This document shows positions 28,265 to 38,031 of a stretch of DNA of 64,000 bases, piece after piece (within the stretch, counting starts at the first letter, position 1; every line of letters begins with the position of its first letter). The stretch lies in contig JAJDUP010000020.1 in assembly GCA_022826565.1 (NCBI GenBank), positions 62,001 through 126,000 of the forward strand, written 5' to 3'. A program made the translations under genes and the position numbers. This DNA comes from Gemmatimonadota bacterium (GTDB lineage Bacteria > Gemmatimonadota > Gemmatimonadetes > Longimicrobiales > Gaopeijiaceae). The notes beneath the pieces were generated by a model, which saw only the letters and a program-made list of their open reading frames with translations, had not been told where the DNA came from and ran no database searches.

Positions 28265-28372
28265 GGCTCATCCGGGAAAAAGGCGCTGGCGGAGACAAGA
28301 TAATAGCGACCGTTGTCGGCGAGAACGGAATCACGGCGTCCGGCAGTCCGGCGGCGCGGGTGCTCGCACCGG

Positions 28373-28401
28373 TTGACACTCTTCTGCCCCGTCCCTAACG
28401 T
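28373..28401 (+). promoter_or_regulatory. Candidate promoter of the tRNA-Gly/tRNA-Cys pair
   Basis: A perfect TTGACA at 28373-28378 is followed after exactly 17 bases by TAACGT at 28396-28401, three of six -10 matches. It lies about 80 bases before tRNA-Gly, in the gap after the divergent barrel gene. Confidence 0.5.
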
Positions 28402-28479
28402 TGCTGTCCCTTCTGACGACGCGCCCCTGCGGAGCGTTGCCGCGGGAGGGCCAGGCATCCGGATTCGGGGTGCCGCTTC

Positions 28480-28552
<73 letters not shown>

Positions 28553-28659
28553 CTGATACTGGCAGTCCAGCCGCGGCGCGATGCTGTCCTCGACGGGGTC
28601 GCGACGCGCCGCCAACTGCTTCCGGGGGCGACGGCCGACTGCCGCGCCCCCTTTGTATC

Positions 28660-28731
<72 letters not shown>

Positions 28732-28740
28732 CTCGGGAGT

Positions 28741-31245
28741 TCAGGGAATCAGCTGTCTGGGCCTCGGCCTCAACAGAAACAGCCCCTCGTACATGCTGGT
28801 AACGACCACCGTGCCGCTCTCGAAGTACGGGTAGGCCGTCCACGCTCCCACAAACCCGGGCGGATCGCCTTCGTACGGAGTGGTGTCGAACCAGCCGATC
28901 TCCTCCGGCGCCACCGGATCGCTGATGTCGAAGACGCGGAAGCCGGCCTGGTAGTTGGCCTGGTACATGCGGTCGCCCTTGACGTACAGATTGTGGTCGG
29001 TTGCACCGGTCGGTCCGTCGACGTGGCCGACCAGGATCGGGTCGTCGAGTTCCGCCACGTCGTATATGAAGGTGCGGGTCCTCGGGGCCGTCCCGACCAG
29101 TTCGTCGAGCTCGTCGTCGAGGTAGTAGTAGCGGTGGTCTTCGGTGAGCCAGCCCTGGTGGATGTAGGCCACGCCGGGGTGGCTGGCGGCGCCGATGGGG
29201 GCGGGGGCCTCCTTGTCGGTGATGTCGACGATCCGCAGCAGCGTTTCGTTCGAGATGAAGCAGAGTTGGCGGCCCTGGTAGCGGTCGTCGGGGCCCCGGT
29301 AGACGACGCACTGGGCGTCGTGGGTGCGTCCGGGTGCGATGAGCCCGACGGTGTCGGTGAAGCAGCCCGCGAAGACCGGGGCCTTGGGATCGCGCACATC
29401 GACCATGTGGAGGCCGCCGCCGCAGGTCTCGCCGCCGCCGCTCGCGCCGACGGGGAAGGCAAATCCGCTCTCGGCGTCCATCACGAGGTTGTGGGCGCTT
29501 TCGATGCCGCGGTAGACGGCGTCGGGCTCGAAATCGACGCCGCCGGTGGGGCTGGTTGGGTCGGGGACGGCGTCGCGGAGGCGGGTGAGGTCGAAGACGA
29601 CGAGCCCATGGGCGCCGGCGCCGTCGCCGGTGAAGAAGAGGTGGTCGGCGTAGACCTTGAGGTCCCGTGCACCGCTCGGGTTGGCGGGGACGGTGCCGAC
29701 ATGGCGGGGGGCCGCCGGGTCGGTGATGTCGACGATCGCCGCGCCGCCGGTGCGGCCGACCAGGGCGTACTCGCGGCCGGTCTCCGGGTCGGACCAGCCC
29801 CACACGTCGCTGACGCGCTCGCCGGGGCCGCCGCCCAGCGCGGAGTTCGGGAGGAAGGCGATGAGGTCGACGTTGTCGCAGGAGAATGCCGCCGCGGTGC
29901 CATCCTCGCAGGTGACCTCTCCGCCGGTCACGGCTTCGGGGCCGGGTCCGGGGCTGAGCCACTCGGCCTCGCCCCAGGGTCCACCCAGCTCACGCGCGAA
30001 CACCATGGCGGCCCCGTAGCCGCCGTCCGTTCCCGGCGCGCCCACGACCGCGACGCGGCTCCCCAGCGCAATCGCTGCGCCCAGTCCAGCCCCGGTCGCG
30101 GTCTCCGGCATGGCGACCGGCTCGGGCTGCCACTCCCCGTCGATCAACCGGAACCGGTGGACCCGGCCCGCTCCCGACTCCGCCCCCGGCTCCCCCACCC
30201 ACAGCTCGTCGCCGAGCAGGGCGAGCGTCGCTCCGAAGGACCCCGGGGCCGCCCCGCTTTCATCCGCACCGAGGGAAAGCACCTGGTGCTGCTCCCACTC
30301 GCCGGGATCGAACCGCCGGAATGCGTAGACCAGCCCGCTTCCCCCCCGGGCCCCCGGCGCCCCCACCAGCATGCGGCTGCCGTCGACCCCCAGCGTGGCT
30401 CCGAAGCGCGCTCCCGCCGCCAGCGAATCCGCCGGCGCCAGCGTGACGTTCCCCAGCTCGCTGTCCTGCGGCCGGAAAACGAACACGCGGCCCACCTCGT
30501 CCGCGCTCGGCGACGAAACCAGCACTTCGTCGCGCCGGAAAGCCATCGCGGCCCCGAAGTCCGGGTACTCGGAGGCGGGTCCGGGGAGCTGCACCAGGGT
30601 AGCAGGCTGCCACCCTCGCCGCGCGTCCCGCTGATAGAGGTACACGGCGGGGGGGCTTGCACCGTCCCCCGCGACCGACACCGCCACCTGGTCCCGGCCC
30701 GCCGCCACCGTGCGCAGCGGCGGCGAGAGGATCCGCATGATCCCGGGGAAGTCCAGCGCCGCACCGCCCGGGCCGCCCGGATCCGCGGCCTGGCCGGGGT
30801 TCGCCGGCCGGAGGAGCTCCAACCCGGTTTCGTGCACCAGGCCGGCGGACGTACCGCGGAAGACATGCGCTCCGATCTCAACATCGGGATCCGCGGAGCC
30901 CACCACCAGTCGATCGCCGTTCCACTGCATGGAAGGCGCGAGGCGGTACCCCTGCTCGGCGGTTCCCGGCGGCGAAAACGAAGTCGCGAGCACCCACGCG
31001 CCCGTGTTGTCCCGCTCGAACCGGTACAGCGCCGCGGGTCCGCGGGCGGGGCCCGGCTTGCCGACCAGCACGGTCTCGCCCGACACGGCAACCATCCGCC
31101 CGAACTCGTCCTGTGCGTGGACCGCACTCGTCGCAGACACCACGGCCACGACGAGGACCGCGAGGATTCGGACGGCAGTACGGCCGCCGATCGCCATGCT
31201 CGTGGCGCTCAACACGGGGCGGAAGCTCCTGGGTATCATGAACAT
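28741..31245 (-). CDS. Exported choice-of-anchor B / LVIVD beta-propeller protein
   Basis: The 834-residue protein has an N-terminal signal peptide of about 44 residues ending VHA-QD. Residues about 45-400 hold FG-GAP-like repeats (recurring SFGATLALLGDELWVGEPGA-type units), and the second half has LVIVD-type repeats such as ALVGRTGGAAIVDITDP and FRVFDISDPVAPEEIGWFD. The NVDLIAFLPNSALGG and DVWGWSDPETGREYALVG segments are typical of choice-of-anchor-B proteins, which are extracellular and of unknown role. The first ATG is supported by GGAGAG eight bases upstream. It diverges from the AhpD-like gene across 29 bases. The very C-terminus lacks an obvious anchor. Confidence 0.82.
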   Translation of the reverse strand: MFMIPRSFRPVLSATSMAIGGRTAVRILAVLVVAVVSATSAVHAQDEFGRMVAVSGETVLVGKPGPARGPAALYRFERDNTGAWVLATSFSPPGTAEQGYRLAPSMQWNGDRLVVGSADPDVEIGAHVFRGTSAGLVHETGLELLRPANPGQAADPGGPGGAALDFPGIMRILSPPLRTVAAGRDQVAVSVAGDGASPPAVYLYQRDARRGWQPATLVQLPGPASEYPDFGAAMAFRRDEVLVSSPSADEVGRVFVFRPQDSELGNVTLAPADSLAAGARFGATLGVDGSRMLVGAPGARGGSGLVYAFRRFDPGEWEQHQVLSLGADESGAAPGSFGATLALLGDELWVGEPGAESGAGRVHRFRLIDGEWQPEPVAMPETATGAGLGAAIALGSRVAVVGAPGTDGGYGAAMVFARELGGPWGEAEWLSPGPGPEAVTGGEVTCEDGTAAAFSCDNVDLIAFLPNSALGGGPGERVSDVWGWSDPETGREYALVGRTGGAAIVDITDPAAPRHVGTVPANPSGARDLKVYADHLFFTGDGAGAHGLVVFDLTRLRDAVPDPTSPTGGVDFEPDAVYRGIESAHNLVMDAESGFAFPVGASGGGETCGGGLHMVDVRDPKAPVFAGCFTDTVGLIAPGRTHDAQCVVYRGPDDRYQGRQLCFISNETLLRIVDITDKEAPAPIGAASHPGVAYIHQGWLTEDHRYYYLDDELDELVGTAPRTRTFIYDVAELDDPILVGHVDGPTGATDHNLYVKGDRMYQANYQAGFRVFDISDPVAPEEIGWFDTTPYEGDPPGFVGAWTAYPYFESGTVVVTSMYEGLFLLRPRPRQLIP

Positions 31246-31274
31246 TCGATGCTCTCCGGCTATTTTGGTTCAAC

Positions 31275-31922
31275 ATGGCCCACATACGATACACCAATCG
31301 CGACGAAGCCGGACCCGGACTGGCGAAGCTCTACGCGCGGTACTCGGACGCGCGGGGGAACCTGGACAACATCCTGCGTGTCCATTCATTGAACCCGCCT
31401 TCCATGGAGCACCACCATGATCTCTACCGCCACCTCATGACCGGCCGCTCGCCGCTCTCCAGGTTGCAGCGCGAGATGATCGCGGTGGCGGTCTCCGCCG
31501 CGAACGACTGCTTCTACTGAATCAATCACCACGGAGCGGGACTCCGCAGGATCACCGGCACGCCTGATCTCGCCGCCGCCCTGGCCCGGGGCAAGCGCCC
31601 GGATGCGCTGACGGACGGCGATAGCGCCATGCTGGATTACGCCATCAAGCTGACCCGCGACCCGGGCGGCATGACGTCCGCCGACACGGACGCGCTTCGG
31701 GCCGCCGGATTCGGGGACGCCGCGATTCTCGACATCTGCCAGGTCACGTCGTACTACAACTACGTCAACCGCCTGGCCGACGGACTTGGGGTGGAGCTCG
31801 AAGATTACTGGGAGGGCGCGGACCACACGCTGACCAGGGAAGAGTTCGTCGCTCTCAAGCCTGCGCGAGGGGGGACGGCCCCACGCGGCGCGGGCCCGGC
31901 GCACGGCGGCCCGGCCGCATGA
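31275..31922 (+). CDS. AhpD-like (carboxymuconolactone decarboxylase/peroxidase-related) selenoprotein with in-frame UGA
   Basis: Read across the TGA at 31518-31520, the frame gives one 215-residue AhpD-fold protein. The first 81 codons end in NDCFY, then comes UGA, then INHHGAGLRRITG, so the redox motif is C79-F-Y-U82 followed by His85-His86. AhpD relatives usually have CxxC there. The downstream part (MLDYAIKLTRDPGGM, ALRAAGFGDAAILDICQVTSYYNYVNRLADGLGVE) is the normal continuation of the family and stays in frame to a stop overlapping hutH (ATGA). CxxU AhpD-like selenoproteins are known from metagenomes. The likely role is thiol/selenol peroxide or disulfide chemistry in the cytoplasm. A nonsense mutation or sequencing error is the main alternative. 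Confidence 0.85.
31518..31553 (+). promoter_or_regulatory. UGA (Sec) codon and candidate bacterial SECIS hairpin
   Basis: Right after the UGA (31518-31520), CGGAG (31532-31536) pairs with CTCCG (31542-31546) around the apical loop CGGGA, with further CC/GG pairing below a small internal loop. The loop begins 16 bases after the UGA and has G in its second position. That matches the general rules for bacterial SECIS elements: a hairpin about 16-37 bases downstream with a G among the first two loop bases. SelB binding is inference. Confidence 0.7.
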
Positions 31923-33469
31923 TCACCATCGACGGGATCGGGCTCACTCTCGCCCAGGTCGAAGCCGTGGCGCGGGGCCGCGCGCCGGTGCGGCTCCACG
32001 AGGGTGCCGCCGAACGGGTCCGGCGATCGCGGCGGCGGCTGGAGCGCCTCCTCGATGCCGACGGACCCGTCTATGGCGTCAACACGGGCTTCGGCAGGCT
32101 GGCGCAGGTGCGGATCGCCCGCGAGGAACAGCGGGCGCTGCAGCGCAACCTGGTCAGGAGCCACTCGGCCGGGACGGGCCGGCCCCTGCCGGCCGACGAA
32201 GTCCGCGCCATCCTCCTGCTCAGGGCCAACGCGCTCGCCCGGGGACAGTCCGGGTGCCGCCTGGTCGTCGTCGAGCGCCTCCTCGACCTCCTCAACCACG
32301 CGATCCACCCCGTGGTGCCCGAGATCGGGTCGGTGGGAGCGAGCGGTGACCTGGCGCCGCTGGCGCATGTGGCGCTGGCGCTGATGGGGGAGGGGCGGGC
32401 CGAGGCCGGCGGCGAGGTGGCGGATGCGTCCGAGCTCCTCGACCGGGCCGGGATCGCGCCACTCGAACTCGCCGAAAAGGAAGGGCTGGCGCTCGTCAAC
32501 GGAACCCAGGCCGTGACGGCGATCGGCGCCCTGGCACTCATGCGCTTCGGACGCGCGCTCGACACCGCCGACGTTGCGGGCGCGACGACCCTCGAAGGAC
32601 TGCGGGGGACGCCCGAGGCGTTTCGGGACGAGATCCATGCCGCCCGTCCGCACCCCGGCCAGATCGAGAGCGCCCGGAGGCTGCGCGCCTTGCTGGCGGG
32701 CTCCGAGATCCGCGAATCGCACAGGACCGGGGACGCGCGCGTGCAGGATGCCTACTCGCTCCGGTGCATGCCGCAGGTCCACGGCGCGGCGCGGGAGGCC
32801 CATGCCTACGCCGAGAGGATCCTGACGACCGAGGCGAACTCCACCACCGACAACCCGCTGGTCGTTCCGGTCGGGGAGGACGACCCCCTGTCCGAGGATG
32901 GCTCCGGCGCGGTGCGTGTGCTCAGCGGGGGCAACTTCCACGCGCAGATCGTCGCTCAATCCCTGGACCTGGTCGCTATCGCGGCGGCCGACCTGGCTTC
33001 GATCAGCGAGCGCCGGATCGACCGCCTCCTGAACCCCGACCTGTCAGGCCTTCCCGCGTTCCTGACAACCGAGCCGGGTGCCCGTTCGGGCCTGATGATC
33101 ACGCAGGTCGTCGTGGCCGACGCCCTGGCGGAGATGCGCGTGCTGGCATCGCCCGCCAGCGTCGACTCGGTGTCCACCAGCGCGTCCCAGGAGGACCATG
33201 TGTCGATGGGAATGGCGGCGGCACGCAAGGTGCGCAGGAGCATCTCGTTGCTGGAGACGGTGCTGGCCGTGGAGCTGCTCTGCGGCGCGCAGGCGGTGGA
33301 GTTCCACCGACCGATGCGCGCGGGGGCAGGTGTGGAGCGAGCGCTGCGAGCGGTGCGCGCCGAGGTGCCGCCGCTGGTCGAGGACCGGGTGCTGAGCGAT
33401 GATATCGCGGTGTTGACGAGGCTGGTCCGAACGGGAGCGCTGACCGGCTCGGGGCTTGACGACTCGTGA
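31919..33469 (+). CDS. hutH: Histidine ammonia-lyase
   Basis: HutH removes ammonia from histidine to give trans-urocanate, the first step of histidine degradation. The 516-residue protein has YGVNTGFG at 52-59, the MIO-forming triad Ala141-Ser142-Gly143 in SVGASGDLAPLAH, NGTQA, and QDAYSLRCMPQVHG. Length and motifs match HutH well. The ATG overlaps the stop of the AhpD-like selenoprotein gene, so the two are probably co-translated. hutU follows after 55 bases. Confidence 0.96.
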   Translation: MITIDGIGLTLAQVEAVARGRAPVRLHEGAAERVRRSRRRLERLLDADGPVYGVNTGFGRLAQVRIAREEQRALQRNLVRSHSAGTGRPLPADEVRAILLLRANALARGQSGCRLVVVERLLDLLNHAIHPVVPEIGSVGASGDLAPLAHVALALMGEGRAEAGGEVADASELLDRAGIAPLELAEKEGLALVNGTQAVTAIGALALMRFGRALDTADVAGATTLEGLRGTPEAFRDEIHAARPHPGQIESARRLRALLAGSEIRESHRTGDARVQDAYSLRCMPQVHGAAREAHAYAERILTTEANSTTDNPLVVPVGEDDPLSEDGSGAVRVLSGGNFHAQIVAQSLDLVAIAAADLASISERRIDRLLNPDLSGLPAFLTTEPGARSGLMITQVVVADALAEMRVLASPASVDSVSTSASQEDHVSMGMAAARKVRRSISLLETVLAVELLCGAQAVEFHRPMRAGAGVERALRAVRAEVPPLVEDRVLSDDIAVLTRLVRTGALTGSGLDDS

Positions 33470-33524
33470 AGGAATCCCCGCGGCGTTCAACCGGTGATGC
33501 GTCCGGGCCCGACAGGAGATGAAA

Positions 33525-35186
33525 ATGACAGGCACCAACGTCTCGCGGCTCGTCCGCGCCCCGCGCGGCACCGGCCTCAGCTGCAGGGGATGGACGCAGG
33601 AGGCGGCGCTGCGGATGCTGATGAACAACCTCGATCCGGAGGTGGCCGAGAGGCCGGACGAGCTGGTTGTCTACGGGGGCACCGGCCGGGCGGCCCGCAG
33701 CTGGGCCGCCTTCGACGCGATCACGGAGGCCCTGCGGACGCTCGAGGACGACGAAACGCTGCTGGTCCAGTCGGGCAAACCGGTGGGAGTCTTCCGTACC
33801 CATGCCCACGCCCCGCGCGTCCTGATCGCCAACTCCAACCTGGTTGGCCGCTGGGCGACCTGGGAGCACTTCCACGAACTGGAGCGGCAAGGCCTGATGA
33901 TGTACGGCCAGATGACTGCGGGCTCGTGGATCTACATCGGCACCCAGGGGATCCTGCAGGGGACGTACGAGACCTTCGGGGCGATGGCCCGCACCCATTT
34001 CGGCGGGTCGCTTGCCGGCAGGTGGATCCTGACGGGCGGCATGGGAGGCATGGGAGGCGCGCAGCCACTCGCGGGGACGATGAACGGTGCCGCAATCCTC
34101 GTCGTCGAGGTCGACCCCGAACGGATCCGGCGCCGCATCGAGACGCGCTACTGCGACCGCATGACGGACGACCTGGACGAGGCGGTGGGGTGGATGCTGG
34201 GGGCGGCCGGGGCCGGCGAGGCGCTGTCGGTGGGGCTGGTCGGCAACTGCGCCGACGTGCTCCCGGAGCTGGTGCGGCGGGGCATCACCCCCGACATCGT
34301 GACCGACCAGACATCCGCCCACGATCCGGTGGACGGGTACGTGCCCTGCGGGTTCTCGATCAATGAGGCGGCCGTCTTGCGAAACACCGATCGATCGCAG
34401 TATCGCGTACATGCGATGGCGTCGATCCGCGCCCACTGCGAGGCGATCGTGGAGATGACGAAGCGGGGCGCGATCGCCGTCGATTACGGCAACAACCTGC
34501 GCGGCTATGCCCGCGATGCCGGCTTCGAGGACGCCTTTACCTACCCGGGTTTCGTGCCCGCCTACGTGCGCCCGCTCTTCTGCCAGGGCAAGGGGCCGTT
34601 CCGCTGGGTGGCGCTGTCGGGCGATCCCGCCGACATCCACCGCACCGACGACCTGGTGCTCGAGATGTTCCCCGAAGACGAGCACCTCTGCCGCTGGATC
34701 CGCATGGCGCGCGAGCAGGTGGCCTTCCAGGGGCTGCCCGCGCGGATCTGCTGGCTGGGGCAGGGGGAGCGGGCAAGGTTCGGCGTCGCCATGAACGATC
34801 TCGTTGCGGGCGGCGAGATCAGCGCCCCGATCGTGATCGGCCGCGACCACCTCGACACGGGCTCGGTGGCGTCACCCTTCCGAGAGACGGAGGCGATGAA
34901 GGACGGAACCGACGCCGTCGCAGACTGGCCGGTGCTCAACGCGCTGCTGAACACGGCGTCCGGGGCGAGCTGGGTGTCGTTCCACCATGGCGGCGGCGTG
35001 GGAATCGGGGACTCGCTGCACGCCGGACAGGTGCTCGTCGCCGACGGGACCCCGGAGATGCGCACGCGGATCGAGCGGGTGCTGACCAACGACCCCGGGC
35101 TGGGGGTGGCGCGGCACGCGGACGCGGGCTACGAGGAGGCGCTGGAGACGGCCAGGACGAAGGGCGTCCGGATCCCGATGGGGTAG
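33525..35186 (+). CDS. hutU: Urocanate hydratase
   Basis: HutU converts urocanate to imidazolonepropionate using tightly bound NAD. The 553-residue protein has [27 protein letters not shown], the NAD site [41 protein letters not shown] and the catalytic-cysteine region [15 protein letters not shown]. Two ATGs lie six bases apart (33519, 33525); AGGAG ends immediately before the first and at six bases before the second, so the second is preferred. It is the second step in the same direction as hutH. Confidence 0.95.
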   Translation: MTGTNVSRLVRAPRGTGLSCRGWTQEAALRMLMNNLDPEVAERPDELVVYGGTGRAARSWAAFDAITEALRTLEDDETLLVQSGKPVGVFRTHAHAPRVLIANSNLVGRWATWEHFHELERQGLMMYGQMTAGSWIYIGTQGILQGTYETFGAMARTHFGGSLAGRWILTGGMGGMGGAQPLAGTMNGAAILVVEVDPERIRRRIETRYCDRMTDDLDEAVGWMLGAAGAGEALSVGLVGNCADVLPELVRRGITPDIVTDQTSAHDPVDGYVPCGFSINEAAVLRNTDRSQYRVHAMASIRAHCEAIVEMTKRGAIAVDYGNNLRGYARDAGFEDAFTYPGFVPAYVRPLFCQGKGPFRWVALSGDPADIHRTDDLVLEMFPEDEHLCRWIRMAREQVAFQGLPARICWLGQGERARFGVAMNDLVAGGEISAPIVIGRDHLDTGSVASPFRETEAMKDGTDAVADWPVLNALLNTASGASWVSFHHGGGVGIGDSLHAGQVLVADGTPEMRTRIERVLTNDPGLGVARHADAGYEEALETARTKGVRIPMG

Positions 35187-35216
35187 CGGCGCCGCTGATG
35201 TGACCGGGAGTCGGAG

Positions 35217-36665
35217 TCAAGCAGCTCCAGAGTGACGCCTGACGGCCTCCGCAAACGCCTCCTTCACTTCTTCCTCCCGGCCGTGGCGCCCGTCTCGCAC
35301 AACCCAGCAGCCCCCCACCATCACGTGCCGAATCGGGTTCTCCGTCCCCGAGAACACCCACGAATCGAGCACCGTTTCCTCGCTGTGACCCAGCAGGGCG
35401 GGGTGTCCGTCATCCAACACCACGAGGTCGGCTCGGGCACCGGCCCCAATGGTCCCCGCGTCCCACCCCAACGCCCCGCACCCGTCCCGCCAGGCGTGGG
35501 CCAGCAGCGCGCCCCCGGCGCCCGACAGCGCTCCTCGCCGCCCCCCGGCGTCCCGGACCGCGGACCGGGCCCCTTTCTCCCGCCCTGCGCTGTCGTGCTC
35601 CGGCCCGAGCACCGAGCGGCTGCGGTATACGAGTCGCTGACCGTAGTCCAGCAACCGCAGCTCTTCCACGGGGCTTCGAGACACGTGGCTGTCGGTCCCG
35701 ATCCCGAACCGTCCGCCGCGGCCGGCGAATGCCCCCAGCGGAAACAACCCGTCCCCGAGATTCGCTTCCGTGGTCGGACAGAGCCCGACCACGGCACCCC
35801 TCGCCGCGATCCCGTTCATTTCCTCATTCGCGATGTGGGTCGCGTGCACCAGGCACCAGCGCGAATCCACCGATGCATGGTCGAGCAGCCACTCGACCGG
35901 GCGCGCGCCGCGGTGCGCGAGGCAGTCCCGCACTTCCCGCTCCTGTTCGGCGATGTGGATGTGTACGGGGGCATCGCCGGCTACGAATTCGTCCAGCCGC
36001 CCCACCGTCTCCCGCGAGACGGCCCGGAGGCTGTGCAGCGCCCACCCCAGCCGAATGCCCGGCTCGAGCGACGCGGCGCGAAGCGCCTCGTGCAGCCCCG
36101 CCGCACCCTCCAGATCCATGCGAAACCGCCGCTGCCCACCCAGCAGCGCGTCCCCGCCGAAGCCGCCGGCCTCGTACACGACCGGCATGTGCACCAGACC
36201 GATCCCCGCTGTTCGGGCCGCTGCAACGATCCTCAGGCTCATCTCCGCCGGATCGTCGTAGCCGCGTCCGCCGGGCGCGTGGTGGAGGTAGTGGAACTCG
36301 CCGACGCAGGTGAACCCCGACTTCAGCATCTCCACGTACACTTGGGCGGTGATCGCCTCGACATCGCCGGGGGTCAGGCGGTCGACGAAGGCGTACATGA
36401 CGTCCCGCCAACTCCAGAACGAGTCCTGTGCGCCCCGTTCCGCGAGCCCCGCCATGGCGCGCTGAAAGGAGTGGCTGTGCACGTTGGGGACCCCCGGCAC
36501 CGCCCATCCGGCGACCCGTTCACACCCCTCGCACGACCCACCCGGGGAGAGCGCGGCAACGCGGCCATCGTCCCCGACTTCCATCCGCACATCGCGCTCC
36601 CACCGGTCCCCGATCAGGAGCCGGTGGAAGTGGAGAGCGGGGCGGTCTCGTGTCTGCGGCGGCAC
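35217..36665 (-). CDS. hutF: Formimidoylglutamate deiminase
   Basis: HutF deiminates N-formimino-glutamate to N-formylglutamate, the five-step branch of histidine breakdown. The 482-residue amidohydrolase has the metal-binding NVHSHSFQRAMAG near residue 62, GEFHYLHHAPGG, the HIHIAEQEREV histidines, LVHATHI, GLCPTTEANLGDG and the FGIGTDSHVSRSP aspartate. It runs opposite to its neighbours, converging with hutU and diverging from hutI. GAGGAG lies five bases before the GTG at 36665 but only two before an adjoining TTG, so GTG is chosen. hutG, the next enzyme, is not in the window. Confidence 0.93.
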   Translation of the reverse strand: MPPQTRDRPALHFHRLLIGDRWERDVRMEVGDDGRVAALSPGGSCEGCERVAGWAVPGVPNVHSHSFQRAMAGLAERGAQDSFWSWRDVMYAFVDRLTPGDVEAITAQVYVEMLKSGFTCVGEFHYLHHAPGGRGYDDPAEMSLRIVAAARTAGIGLVHMPVVYEAGGFGGDALLGGQRRFRMDLEGAAGLHEALRAASLEPGIRLGWALHSLRAVSRETVGRLDEFVAGDAPVHIHIAEQEREVRDCLAHRGARPVEWLLDHASVDSRWCLVHATHIANEEMNGIAARGAVVGLCPTTEANLGDGLFPLGAFAGRGGRFGIGTDSHVSRSPVEELRLLDYGQRLVYRSRSVLGPEHDSAGREKGARSAVRDAGGRRGALSGAGGALLAHAWRDGCGALGWDAGTIGAGARADLVVLDDGHPALLGHSEETVLDSWVFSGTENPIRHVMVGGCWVVRDGRHGREEEVKEAFAEAVRRHSGAA

Positions 36666-36803
36666 CAAGTCTCCTCGGCGACGGATTGCGGAGCGGCTGG
36701 AAACGATGCATCAATCTGGCCCGGAACCGTGTCCCGTGCAGGACTGACCGCGCGGGATCCGGTGGGCGGGACGACGGAAACGGCAGCCCTCACAGGAGCC
36801 AGG

Positions 36804-38030
36804 ATGCCCCAAAAACCGTGGGACAGACTCTGGACCGAGGTCAATCTCGCGACGATGACCGGGCGGTCGCTCGGCATCATCGAAGACGGAGCGATCGCCA
36901 GCGCCGGCGGACGCATAGCGTGGGTGGGAAGGGAGGCGGACCTTCCCGCGCACCGGAAAGCCACGACTCCCGAGGTCCTTCGGTGCGGGGGCGCGTGGCT
37001 GACCCCCGGATTCATCGACTGCCATACCCACATCGTCTTCGGCGGAGACCGCACCACCGATTTCCGCCGTCGGCTGCGCGGAGAGTCCTACGAGGAGATC
37101 GCCCGGGCCGGTGGCGGCATCATGTCCACGGTGCGGGCCACCCGCGAGGCCTCGAACGACGAACTCGCCTCCGGCGCGGCCGTCCGCGCCAAGGAGCTGG
37201 CCGCCTGGGGCGTGACCACGATCGAGGTGAAATCGGGCTACGGCCTCGACCTCGAAACCGAACTGCGGATGCTCGAAGTGGCCGCCAGCCTGCCCGGCCA
37301 CCTACCCGTCGACATCTCGCCCACACTGCTTGCCGCCCACACGATTCCCGCCGAATACAAACACCGCCGCAGCGAGTACGTACGCCTGATCGTCGACGAG
37401 ATCATCCCGGCCGCGGTAGGACAGGGCCACGCGACCGCCGTTGACGCCTTCTGCGAGAACATCGCTTTCACCCCCGCAGAGACCCGGACCGTCCTCGAAG
37501 CCGGCATCGCCGCGGGACTCCACGGCCGCCTCCACGCCGACCAACTCTCCGACCAGGGCGGGGGAGCGCTCGCGGCCGCCGCCGGAGCCCGCTCGGCCGA
37601 TCACGTGGAGTACCTGTCGCCGGAGGGCGTCGGGGCCATGGGCGCCGCCGAGGTGAGCGCGGTCCTCCTCCCCGGCGCGGCGTACACCCTGGGGGCGGAC
37701 CGCAGGCCGCCCGTCAGCGCCCTGAGGCGGGCCGGAGTGAACATGGCCCTCGCCACCGACGCAAACCCGGGGTCGTCGCCCATCACCAACGTCGGCCTCA
37801 TCCTGAACCTGGGATGCATCCAGTTCGGCCTGACCCCCGGGGAGGCGCTGCTCGGGTTTACGAGCGCCGCCGCGGAGGTGCTTGCACTGCGGGGCGACCG
37901 GGGCACGCTCGAGCCGGGGAAACGCGCCGACTTTGCCCTCTGGGGCGTCTCCGACCCGGCGGAGCTGTGCTACTGGATCGGGGGCAGTCCCCTCAAGTCA
38001 CGGGTCAAGGACGGGGTGCCCACCGCCTGA
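36804..38030 (+). CDS. hutI: Imidazolonepropionase
   Basis: HutI opens the imidazolone ring to formimino-glutamate. The 408-residue amidohydrolase has FIDCHTHIVFGGDRTTDF with the metal histidines, GGGIMSTVRATR, TTIEVKSGYGLD, LAAHTIP, the HADQLSDQGG segment, and LATDANPGSSPITNV. AGGAG lies five bases before the ATG. Long open frame upstream belongs to the antisense of hutF and was excluded. It diverges from hutF across about 138 bases that must hold promoters for both. Confidence 0.95.
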   Translation: MPQKPWDRLWTEVNLATMTGRSLGIIEDGAIASAGGRIAWVGREADLPAHRKATTPEVLRCGGAWLTPGFIDCHTHIVFGGDRTTDFRRRLRGESYEEIARAGGGIMSTVRATREASNDELASGAAVRAKELAAWGVTTIEVKSGYGLDLETELRMLEVAASLPGHLPVDISPTLLAAHTIPAEYKHRRSEYVRLIVDEIIPAAVGQGHATAVDAFCENIAFTPAETRTVLEAGIAAGLHGRLHADQLSDQGGGALAAAAGARSADHVEYLSPEGVGAMGAAEVSAVLLPGAAYTLGADRRPPVSALRRAGVNMALATDANPGSSPITNVGLILNLGCIQFGLTPGEALLGFTSAAAEVLALRGDRGTLEPGKRADFALWGVSDPAELCYWIGGSPLKSRVKDGVPTA

Positions 38031-38031
38031 G

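Noticed and set aside
28993..31392. A 799-codon plus-strand frame opposite the LVIVD gene
   Set aside because: No ribosome site or motif; it overlaps the true gene and the start of the selenoprotein gene. It is a compositional shadow.
31518..31628. The AhpD-like gene read as a pseudogene or as two separate short genes
   Set aside because: The UGA falls exactly on the redox-cysteine position, the frame is kept downstream, the downstream half is typical of the family, and a SECIS-like hairpin follows. A single disabling mutation would land there only by coincidence. It stays as the main alternative.
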